From: an uncultured Bacillota bacterium
GTDB lineage: Bacteria > Bacillota_I > Bacilli_A > RF39 > UBA660
Assembly (NCBI GenBank): GCA_947165195.1
Contig: CAMUZJ010000019.1
Coordinates: 1 to 14,797, forward strand
Length of the DNA stretch: 14,797 bases
Direction: 5' to 3'
A model generated the notes under the pieces. It worked only from the letters and a program-made list of their open reading frames with translations, was not told the origin of the DNA and made no database searches. The translations under genes and the position numbers were made by a program. Positions 5,746 to 13,200 of the stretch are shown here, piece after piece (position 1 is the stretch's first letter; every line of letters starts with the position of its first letter).

Positions 5746-6621
5746 ATGTACAAAATTACAGATGTAAAAGAATTAAGAGAAAGAACTGGAGCAGGTATGA
5801 TGGACTGCAAGAAAGCATTAGAAGCTTGCGACGGTGATATTGATAAATCAATTGACTGGTTAAGAGAAAAAGGAATTGCTAAAGCTGCAAAGAAAGAATC
5901 AAGAATTGCAGCAGAAGGAATTTGCCAAATCAAAACAAAAGGAAATACTGCAGTAATTGTTGAAGTTAACTCAGAAACAGATTTCGTTGCTAAAAACAGT
6001 GAATTTACTTCATTTGTAGACTATTTAGTAGATAAATTATTAGAAAATGATGCAACTACTTTAGAAGAAGCATTAGCAATCAAAGATGGAGAAGAAACTA
6101 TTCAAGAAAAACTAATTGCGTTAGTTGCTAAAATCGGAGAAAAAATTAGTTTTAGACGTTTTGAAAAAGTTGTTAAAAATGACACTGAAGTATTTGGTAC
6201 TTACAAACATATGGGTGGTACAATTGGTTCTATCATTGTAGCAAAAGGAGTAAGCGAAGAAGTAGCAAAAGATGTTGCTATGCAAACAGCAGCAATGAAC
6301 CCAACAGCACTAAATAGAGCAGGAGTTCCACAAGAATTAGTAGAAAAAGAATCAAAAATTATTAAAGAGCAAGTAATGGCTGAAGGAAAACCAGAAGAAA
6401 TTGCTGAAAAAATGGTTACTGGTAGATTAAACAAATTTTATAAAGAAGCTTGCCTTGAAGAACAAGACTTTATTAAAGATTCAAGTGTTTCAGTAAAAGA
6501 TTACGTAAAAAATAACGGTGGAGAAATTATCTCTATGGTTAGATACGCAGTTGGAGAAGGAATTGAAAAGAAACAAGAAGATTTTGCTAGTGAAGTAATG
6601 AGTCAAATTCAAAATTCATAA
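5746..6621 (+). CDS. tsf: Elongation factor Ts
   Basis: EF-Ts is the nucleotide exchange factor that releases GDP from EF-Tu in the cytoplasm. The N-terminal UBA-like domain (about 1-50) reads VKELRERTGAGMMDCKKAL and the signature SETDFVAKN is at residues 76-84. The core carries GGTIGSIIVAKG and VAMQTAAMNPTAL, and the C-terminal module has VKDYVKNNGGEIISMVRYAVGEG. At 291 residues it is a normal length for the long bacterial form. TAGGAGG at 5731-5737 places the start at ATG 5746. It follows rpsB as in most bacteria but is separated by a terminator, and has its own TATAAT and its own downstream terminator. Confidence 0.97.
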   Translation: MYKITDVKELRERTGAGMMDCKKALEACDGDIDKSIDWLREKGIAKAAKKESRIAAEGICQIKTKGNTAVIVEVNSETDFVAKNSEFTSFVDYLVDKLLENDATTLEEALAIKDGEETIQEKLIALVAKIGEKISFRRFEKVVKNDTEVFGTYKHMGGTIGSIIVAKGVSEEVAKDVAMQTAAMNPTALNRAGVPQELVEKESKIIKEQVMAEGKPEEIAEKMVTGRLNKFYKEACLEEQDFIKDSSVSVKDYVKNNGGEIISMVRYAVGEGIEKKQEDFASEVMSQIQNS

Positions 6622-6628
6622 GTAGAAA

Positions 6629-6660
6629 AAAAGAGTGCATTTTTCGCATTCTTTTCCTTT
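6629..6660 (+). terminator. Intrinsic terminator of tsf
   Basis: AAAAGAGTGC (6629-6638) pairs with GCATTCTTTT (6646-6655), ten pairs including one G-U, with a seven-base loop and a T-rich continuation (CCTTT). Confidence 0.75.
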
Positions 6661-6708
6661 AGTTTTTAACAAAATTATAATATAATAGTAATTAGGAGAG
6701 ATGAGTTA

Positions 6709-7257
6709 ATGGATAATGATATGATAACATTAGAGGCTACTGAAAAATTAGACAAAGCCGTAGAAAATTTAGAAAAAAAGTTTGCAACTGTAAGAGCTGG
6801 ACGTGCTAATCCTTCCAGTTTAGATGGAGTAGTGGTAGAATATTATGGTTCTATGACACCGCTAAAGCAACTAGCAACTATTTCTGTACCAGAAGCTAGA
6901 CAACTATTAATTAAACCATTTGATAAAAGTTGTTTAAATGCGATTGAAAAAGCAATTATTGCATCTAATTTAGGATATAATCCAGGAAATGATGGAGAAA
7001 CAATCCGTATTGTAATTCCACAACTTACAGAAGATAGAAGAAAAGAACTTGTAAAACAAGTAAAAGCTCTATCAGAAGAAGCAAAAGTACAAGTAAGAAA
7101 TATCAGACATGATGCTTTAGAAGATATTAAAAAACAAGAATTTCCAGAAGATCAAGCAAAGGGTATGGAAAACGATATTCAAGATTTAGTAAATGAGACA
7201 AATAAAAAAATAGAAGCTAAATTTAAAGAAAAAGAACAAGAGCTACTAACTGTTTAG
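6709..7257 (+). CDS. frr: Ribosome recycling factor
   Basis: RRF splits post-termination 70S ribosomes together with EF-G. The 182 residues match the usual 185. Domain I begins with the helix containing LEKKFATVRAGRANPSSLDG (21-40); the small domain II holds VEYYGSMTPLKQLATISVPEARQLLIKPFDKS (43-75) and IRIVIPQLTEDRRKELVKQVK; the C-terminal helices carry NIRHDALEDIKK. The ATG at 6709 follows AGGAG at 6694-6698; overlapping TATAAT boxes at 6676-6686 could be its -10, but no -35 is clear. In most bacteria pyrH (UMP kinase) lies between tsf and frr; here it is missing and frr is a separate unit bounded by terminators on both sides. Confidence 0.96.
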   Translation: MDNDMITLEATEKLDKAVENLEKKFATVRAGRANPSSLDGVVVEYYGSMTPLKQLATISVPEARQLLIKPFDKSCLNAIEKAIIASNLGYNPGNDGETIRIVIPQLTEDRRKELVKQVKALSEEAKVQVRNIRHDALEDIKKQEFPEDQAKGMENDIQDLVNETNKKIEAKFKEKEQELLTV

Positions 7258-7272
7258 TAACTCTTTTTCTTT
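7238..7272 (+). terminator. Bidirectional terminator between frr and the convergent gene
   Basis: AAGAG (7238-7242) pairs with CTCTT (7261-7265) and TACTAA (7244-7249) with TTAGTA (7254-7259), with one mismatch between them. TTTTTCTTT follows at 7264-7272, and A-rich sequence precedes it, so it can also serve the minus strand. It overlaps the frr stop codon and reaches the stop of the minus-strand gene. Confidence 0.75.
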
Positions 7273-7834
7273 AATCATTTAATTTAAATATCCCAAAAGT
7301 AGTTGTATTATCATCTCTATCATTTAAACCTTCATAAATCATTTCTAATCCAAAAAGTTCTCCAGCAATCTTACTACAAATAACACAAGTTTTATCATCT
7401 AAAATATGGTTAGCTAAGTCCTTAGCAGCTAAAGCAGTATCTGCATACTCCATCTCCTCTAAGCCTTTAAAATACTTTTGCCTAGTTAACACTGTTTGAT
7501 GAATTGCTTGTTCATGAGAGGCTACCTTTTGAAGTTGATCTAAAGGAGTAGACTTTAATTTAAATAAACAATGTACAATTCTTAAATCAAATAAATCCAT
7601 ACACCTTATATTTTGATTTTCTAAAGCAATTCTTGTTTCTTCTACAATCCCTGCAGTAGAATTTCTAATAGCCAATACTCCATAATCTATCTCTTTCTTT
7701 ATAAGCTTTTCAACTACACTTTTAGAATCTACTAAAGGAAGCAACTTTCCATCTTTTTCATCTAATTTATGCATGAATTCTTCTGCTGCCTGATTAGAAA
7801 AACTTCCTTCTATACCTTGATAACCTATAACCAT
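7271..7834 (-). CDS. Prephenate dehydratase-like protein lacking the ACT domain
   Basis: Resembles the catalytic domain of prephenate dehydratase, which turns prephenate into phenylpyruvate for phenylalanine synthesis. Visible matches are GYQGIEGSFSNQAA (family GPEGTFS, 4-17), IRNSTAGIVEETRIAL (family IENSxxGxVxxTxDxL, 56-71), VASHEQAIHQ (104-113), TALAAK (133-138) and the C-terminal NTTTFGIF (176-183). Two key positions deviate: the family motif N-x-T-R-F reads N-T-T-T-F, keeping the catalytic-type Thr178 but replacing Arg with Thr179, and the ENS glutamate is Arg57. At 187 residues it stops where the regulatory ACT domain would begin. No aromatic amino acid genes lie nearby. It could be a dehydratase insensitive to phenylalanine or a homologue with another ligand or reaction. 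The ATG at 7834 follows a GAGGGA site (7840-7845 on the complement). Confidence 0.72.
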   Translation of the reverse strand: MVIGYQGIEGSFSNQAAEEFMHKLDEKDGKLLPLVDSKSVVEKLIKKEIDYGVLAIRNSTAGIVEETRIALENQNIRCMDLFDLRIVHCLFKLKSTPLDQLQKVASHEQAIHQTVLTRQKYFKGLEEMEYADTALAAKDLANHILDDKTCVICSKIAGELFGLEMIYEGLNDRDDNTTTFGIFKLND

Positions 7835-7854
7835 TAATCTCCCTCATCCCTATA

Positions 7855-7884
7855 TGAAAAATGATAAGAAACTTATCTTATCAT
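7855..7884 (-). terminator. Terminator of the ferredoxin gene
   Basis: ATGATAAGA (7861-7869) and TCTTATCAT (7876-7884) form a perfect nine-base stem with a six-base loop. On the minus strand it is followed by a short run of T's (complement of 7857-7860). It lies between the ferredoxin and the prephenate-dehydratase-like gene, so the latter may depend on read-through. Confidence 0.7.
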
Positions 7885-7885
7885 T

Positions 7886-8077
7886 TTATTCTTCTACTTC
7901 AATAGCACCTGTTGGGCATGAATCAACTGCATCAACTACATCTTGATGATCTTTTTCTTCTACTACTTCTACTTTAGCAACAGATAAACCTTCATCATTG
8001 ATTTCAAATACATTATCACAAATAGCAGCGCAAGCTCCACATCCGATACAAGCATCTTGATTAACTTTTACTTTCAT
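7886..8077 (-). CDS. Single-cluster 4Fe-4S ferredoxin
   Basis: A 63-residue acidic electron carrier of the cytoplasm. The cluster motif is CIGCGAC (Cys10, 13, 16) with the fourth ligand in SCPTGAI (Cys54-Pro55). Cys20 is a further cysteine, present in many one-cluster ferredoxins where it may form a disulfide or be free. Only one cluster can be bound, unlike the two-cluster clostridial type; it resembles the thermophile/Bacillus Fer family, though shorter. The start at 8077 follows AAGGAAG. It has its own promoter and terminator, so it is expressed by itself. Its redox partners are not visible in this window. Confidence 0.93.
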   Translation of the reverse strand: MKVKVNQDACIGCGACAAICDNVFEINDEGLSVAKVEVVEEKDHQDVVDAVDSCPTGAIEVEE

Positions 8078-8099
8078 AAATCTCTTCCTTTCACAATAT

Positions 8100-8128
8100 A
8101 TTATAAAGAAAAATCCTTTTTACGTAAA
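8100..8128 (-). promoter_or_regulatory. Promoter of the ferredoxin gene
   Basis: On the minus strand TTTACG (complement of 8123-8128) and a perfect TATAAT (complement of 8100-8105) are 17 bases apart, upstream of the ferredoxin start at 8077. Confidence 0.65.
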
Positions 8129-8144
8129 GATATAATTACTTCTT

Positions 8145-8171
8145 TTGTTTTTAATTTTAATGTGTTAGAAT
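8145..8171 (+). promoter_or_regulatory. Possible extended -10 promoter
   Basis: TGTTAGAAT at 8163-8171 fits an extended -10 (TGn plus TATAAT with one mismatch), 23 bases before the GTG start of the next gene. The -35 is poor (TTGTTT at 8145-8150, spacer 15). Confidence 0.35.
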
Positions 8172-8193
8172 TAAACTAAGAGGGTGATTCAGT

Positions 8194-9279
8194 GTGAAAA
8201 GGATGGACCGATACGCAGAAGAAGATTCACAAGATAGAGTAACTAGAGCTAGTAAAAATCAAGAGCTTTACCAAAATATTGGGAAAAACACTAGATATAC
8301 TAACGTTGCCGATATAACCAACATCAACGTTTTAGATTTGAGTCAGGTAGATAGTGATAAAACAAGAGAAAACTATCAAAAAATACGACAGTATTCTAAC
8401 TTAATCCCTGGACCTAAGGTAAAACGAGAATTAGAAGAATTTAAAAATATATACAAAATAAAAGAAAATAGAGTATATGATATTAATAGTGTTTTAGCAG
8501 AAGCAAGAAAAACAAGAAAAGAAAATGATAATTTAGAAGAAAAAAGAAAATTAAAAAACGATGAATATAACATTTTAGTAAGCCTTAGTAAAGAAGAACT
8601 AGAAGAGTACCGTAAAAAAAGAAAAGAAAAATATTTATATGCAGATGAGGAAGAAATAAGAGAATTAATTGACACCATTACCTCAAAAACTTTAGCTGGT
8701 GAAATTGATAAAAATACAAGTGTTAATCTTCTTAGTGAGTTAATGACCACTTCTATTTTAGATAAAATGGAATTAAAAGAGGCCGAAAAAAATTCAAAAA
8801 AAGAGATGGATACATTCTTTACTAGTTCTGACTTAGATATGATTCCAACAGAAGAAAATCAAGAATTAATTGAAAAAATTAAAAAAGTAGCCAAAAATAA
8901 AAAAGAAGAAGAACAAAAAGAAGAACAAAATAAAGAACAAGAAATAGAAATAGAAAACGAAGAAAAAGAAGAAGAAAACGAAAATGAAAAAGGCAAAAAA
9001 AAGAAACAAGAAAAAGAAGAATTAGAGATAGAACCAATTACTGATAAAGATGATGAAGCAAAAATAGAAAAAGAAGAACAAGAAGAGTTGAATGAAATAA
9101 CAGAAAGCATCGACACCGATACAAACTTTTATACAATAAACATGGGTAGGCCAACAAAAGAAGAAGAAATGGATGATGAGTTTGCAGAAAAAACCTTACC
9201 ATTACCGCTAAAATTACTATTTTTTCTAATCTTTGTAGGAATTATCGCATGCGTAGTCTATTTTATTTGGAAAATGTAA
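8194..9279 (+). CDS. Unrecognised Lys/Glu-rich protein with a C-terminal membrane anchor
   Basis: I do not recognise this 361-residue protein. Residues 1-230 are charged and mostly helical, with some non-repetitive segments (NVADITNINVLDLSQV at 37-52, YSNLIPGPKVKREL at 67-80, DTITSKTLAGEIDKNTSVNLLSELM at 160-184) that could form a folded domain. Residues about 235-300 are an extremely Glu/Lys-rich low-complexity stretch, probably unfolded or a single long helix. Residues 339-359 (LKLLFFLIFVGIIACVVYFIW) form one membrane segment followed by two residues; with no signal peptide this suggests a tail-anchored protein facing the cytoplasm. The start is GTG at 8194, preceded by AGAGGGTG at 8179-8186; an ATG at 8203 has a worse-placed site. 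Monocistronic: convergent terminators and its own terminator flank it. Function unknown. Confidence 0.8.
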   Translation: MKRMDRYAEEDSQDRVTRASKNQELYQNIGKNTRYTNVADITNINVLDLSQVDSDKTRENYQKIRQYSNLIPGPKVKRELEEFKNIYKIKENRVYDINSVLAEARKTRKENDNLEEKRKLKNDEYNILVSLSKEELEEYRKKRKEKYLYADEEEIRELIDTITSKTLAGEIDKNTSVNLLSELMTTSILDKMELKEAEKNSKKEMDTFFTSSDLDMIPTEENQELIEKIKKVAKNKKEEEQKEEQNKEQEIEIENEEKEEENENEKGKKKKQEKEELEIEPITDKDDEAKIEKEEQEELNEITESIDTDTNFYTINMGRPTKEEEMDDEFAEKTLPLPLKLLFFLIFVGIIACVVYFIWKM

Positions 9280-9280
9280 G

Positions 9281-9316
9281 AAAAATTGTATTACAAAAAT
9301 AATGCAATTTTTTTGC
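9281..9316 (+). terminator. Intrinsic terminator after the membrane-anchored protein gene
   Basis: AAAAATTGTATTA (9281-9293) pairs with TAATGCAATTTTT (9300-9312), thirteen pairs with one U-G, loop of six, followed by further T's. It starts one base after the stop codon. Confidence 0.85.
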
Positions 9317-9344
9317 TTTTAAAAATAAAAAATAATATTTATAA

Positions 9345-9372
9345 TTTACAACTGATTTGATATGATTATAAT
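9345..9372 (+). promoter_or_regulatory. Promoter of the unrecognised gene before polC
   Basis: TTTACA (9345-9350) and TATAAT (9367-9372) are 16 bases apart. RNA would start near 9379, which rules out the in-frame ATG at 9362 as a start codon. With no terminator before polC, it may also drive polC. Confidence 0.7.
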
Positions 9373-9394
9373 ATATGATATTGGAAGTGTAGAT

Positions 9395-10222
9395 ATGAGT
9401 GTGAAGTTTATTATTAATGATTATATTTTAGTATGGAATTTATTATATAATAAATCTATTACTAGCAATTTAGAAAGATTAAAAGACAAAGTTCAAAACA
9501 ATTATAAGAAACAATATGATAATATATATAAAGAAAAAGAAGCTATATTAAAAGATGGAAAAAATTTTATTCCCAATAATGATACAATATACAATCTTTT
9601 TTTTGAAGAAAATGACTTTAAAATATTAAAGAGAAATTGTGAGAAACAGAGAGTAAAATTTGTAAAACTATGGGATAAATACAATAAAAATATTAGTAGG
9701 GTAGTAAGAACAATTATAAGAAAAAATCTATCAAATTATACATGCTTTATTGTAAATGAAGAGTTTTCTATAAGAGAATGTAAAAAATATTTTGAAAAAG
9801 AAGGCGTTATATTATTAGGAGATAATTGTGAAAATATCAATTCATTATTGATAGATATTTTCTATCAAATTCTGCTAGAAGAAGTTGTAATAGAAAAAGA
9901 TAACTATTTAGATATAAAAAAAGTAATAGTAGAAATGGCTATTTTGGATGAGCTTGCTACTCAACTAAATGAAAATAGTTGCTATAAAAAAGGAAATCAT
10001 CAATTATTTTATTTGAAAAAACAAATTTATCCATATTGGTTAATGTATCTTGGAATATCAAAAGAAGATATGGTAAAATATATGGAGCGTGATAAAATTA
10101 CATTCGATATAGAAAAAATTTTTTACAACAAAGAATTAGCTAGTATGGATATCGATGAATTTATAGAGTACATAATTAAAAATAAAAAGCAAATTATTAA
10201 GATAGATAGACTAACTCTATAA
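9395..10222 (+). CDS. Unrecognised protein encoded upstream of polC
   Basis: A 275-residue protein I cannot assign. It is rich in Lys, Ile, Asn and Glu, appears mainly helical and soluble, and has no signal peptide or membrane segment. Recognisable stretches, none diagnostic, are KRNCEKQRVKFVKLWDKYNK, ILLGDNCENINSLLIDIFYQIL, VIVEMAILDELATQL and PYWLMYLGISKEDMVKYM. Few cysteines and no clustered metal-binding or nucleotide-binding motif are seen. The frame is open back to ATG 9362, but that ATG overlaps the -10 box and lacks a ribosome binding site; ATG 9395 follows GGAAGTG at 9383-9389 and is the better start. The gene ends 31 bases before polC with no terminator between, so they are probably co-transcribed; this position is held by proS in Bacillus. 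Confidence 0.75.
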   Translation: MSVKFIINDYILVWNLLYNKSITSNLERLKDKVQNNYKKQYDNIYKEKEAILKDGKNFIPNNDTIYNLFFEENDFKILKRNCEKQRVKFVKLWDKYNKNISRVVRTIIRKNLSNYTCFIVNEEFSIRECKKYFEKEGVILLGDNCENINSLLIDIFYQILLEEVVIEKDNYLDIKKVIVEMAILDELATQLNENSCYKKGNHQLFYLKKQIYPYWLMYLGISKEDMVKYMERDKITFDIEKIFYNKELASMDIDEFIEYIIKNKKQIIKIDRLTL

Positions 10223-10253
10223 TTCGCTTTTCTAACAGTGAGGTGGGGGTTTT

Positions 10254-13200
10254 ATGGATGATAAAATAACTATATTATTAGAACGTATAAATGTCGAAAA
10301 AGAACACTATTCGTATTTTAATGACGCTAAGATACCAAAAATAGTAGTATCTTCTAAAAATAATAATTGGATTGTTTATATAGAAAAAAAAGAATTATTA
10401 CCAGTTGAAATATTAAAAGAATTAGAAGAGAAGAAATATCTTCTAGATGAGAGAGCAAAAGAAATAACTTTTATATGGAATGTAGAAAATAAAGATGTTC
10501 ATACTTATCTTAGTTATTATCCAATTATTCTAAATAGACTAAAAGAGCAATTAAAAGTACTAGAAATATATGAAGATTGCTTAAAAGTAGAAGATGACTT
10601 TCTAGTATTAGTAACTAGTAATGATATAGAAAAAGAAAGAATTACTTCTTGTATTAATAAAATTGAAGACTTTTATAGAAATCTAGGTTATCCATTTAAT
10701 ATTGAAGTAGTACAAAGACAAGAAGAAAATATCTTATCAGAGATTAATAATCAATTAAATGAAGAAATGAATCATATAGATATCAACAGTTTAAAAGTAA
10801 CTCCAGCAAAAAGCTCATCAGATAATCCAGTATCTCATTCTTCTAATCCTGAAAAAAAGTTTAAGAGAGAACCAAAAGATCCAAATAGTATTATTGGAAG
10901 AGGTATTAGCGATGAGCCAATTAAGATTAAAACACTGATTGGAGAAGATAACAATGTTACCGTAGAAGCTCAGGTTTTTGGAACAGATTACTTTGAGTCA
11001 TCTAAGACAGACTTCAAAATTATTACATTAAAGATTACAGACTTTACAGATAGTATTTACTGTAAAGTATTTGTAAGAGATGCCGAAGAATATGGAAAAT
11101 TATGTAAAGAATTTAAAGCTGGCAACTGGTATAAAATAAGAGGTTATACTAAAAATGATCCATTCTCTAAAGAATTGGTGTTAAATGCGAGAGATATTGT
11201 GAAGATTGACAAAAAAGTAGACACAATAATGGACAATGCTCCTGTAAAGAGAGTGGAACTTCACTGTCATACAAAGATGAGTCAAATGGACGGAATTTGT
11301 GATGAAGTAGAAGTGGTAAAACAAGCTATGAAGTGGGGAATGAAAGCGATTGCTATAACCGACCATAACGGTTCTCAAGCTTTTCCTCATGTCTTTAACT
11401 TTGTAACAAGCCATAATAAAGAGTTAAAAGAAGGAGAAGAACCTTTTAAAGCAATTTATGGCTGTGAACTTACAATGATTGATGATAGTGTCAATATTGT
11501 ATTGCGACCTAACGATAAAGTAATGCTTGATCAAACATTTGTCGTATTTGACTTTGAAACAACTGGATTTAATGCAGGTGGTGCAGACTCTATTATTGAA
11601 ATAGGTGCTGTAAAAATAAAAGATGGCGTAATTATTGAAAAATACGATGAATTGATAAATCCTGGTAGACCATTACCACAAAAAATAATTGATGTAACCA
11701 ATATTACCGATGCTATGCTAGTTGGAAAAGATAACGAAGAAAATGCAGTTAAAAGATTCATCGAATGGTTTGGGGACTGTCCGATGGTTGCTCATAACGC
11801 AAAATTTGATGTCTCATTCCTAGAAATGGCTTATAAAAAATACAATTTAGGACAATTTACAAATCCAGTAATAGATACCTTAGAATTATCGAGAACTTTG
11901 GATAATACCTTTGCAAGACACTCCCTATCAGCCTTAGTAAAACGATATGAAGTTCCATGGGATGAATCCGCCCATCATAGAGGAGATTATGATGCAGAAG
12001 GAACAGCTTTAGTATTTCATAAAATGTTAAAGAAATTATCTAATCGTAATATTGATATTATGAAAGATTTAGATAAATTAGTATCCAAAGAAGAAATTCA
12101 TAAATACGGACGTGCTCATCACATAAATTTACTTGTAAAAAATAAAACAGGTCTTAAAAATTTATTTAGAATTATTAGTTTAGCTAATACAAAATATATT
12201 TATAAAACTCCTAGAATCCTTAGAAGTGCTATTGAAGAAAATAGAGAAGGATTACTAATCGGTAGTGGGTGCTATGAAGGAGAAGTCTTCATGGAAGCAA
12301 AATCAAAAAGTGATGATGAACTATCGAATATTATTCGCTTTTATGACTATGTAGAAGTACAACCATTAGAGTGCTATAACCATATGTTACAAACAAATGA
12401 CTTTGCAAATGAAGTAGAATTAGCTGCTAATATTGAAAAAATTATTCGAGTAACAGAAGAAGCCGGAAAAATAATAGTTGCTAGTGGCGATGTACACCAT
12501 ATCAAAAGAGAAGATAAAATATACAGAGAAATTATTGTAAACCAAAAAGTTCCAGGGGGTGGAAGACATCCTCTAGCAAAAAGTGGAATAAAAGAAATTC
12601 CATCCAATCATTTTAGAACAACAGAAGAGATGTTACATGATTTTAACTTTTTACCGGAAGAATTAGCTTATAAAATAGTTGTAGAAAATACCAATAAAAT
12701 AGCCGATATGGTAGAAATCGTAGAAGTAATACCAGATACTGGAGGAATTCCTTTTTCACCAAGGGTTAAGAGTGATGATGGGTCAACTTATCTAGATTGT
12801 CCTGTTGTTGTAACAGATTTAGTTTATACCAAAGCTAGAGATTGGTACGGAGATCCACTTCCATACATGATAGAAGAGAGAATTGCAACAGAACTATATG
12901 GAGATATTGTCTATAAAATGATTTGTGAAGAACTACAAGAAAAAGGACTATCTGATGAAGAATTTAATAAAGAATCTCATAAGAAGTTACATGATGAAAT
13001 ACTAAAAGGATCTGACAATATCAAAGCCTTAGTTACCGAGTATGTAAAAAGAACCTCTGAAGAAGAATTAGATGAGAAAGCTCTTGCTAAGAAAGTAAAG
13101 AAAACATTAGGTGGAGTTATTGGAGGAGGATTTGATCCAATATACTTAATTTCCCAAAGACTTGTAAAGCACTCTAATGATGAAGGATATTTAGTAGGAT

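Noticed and set aside
8881..9100. Tandem repeat or satellite in the GAA/AAA-rich stretch
   Set aside because: It is low-complexity coding sequence for Lys/Glu with no regular period, not a DNA repeat array.
8376..9116. Minus-strand frames rich in Ser and Phe opposite the charged protein gene
   Set aside because: They mirror Lys/Glu codons of the plus-strand gene, have no ribosome binding site and look like nothing known.
9362..9394. Start of the gene before polC at ATG 9362
   Set aside because: This ATG overlaps a TATAAT box and has no ribosome binding site, while ATG 9395 has GGAAGTG at suitable distance.
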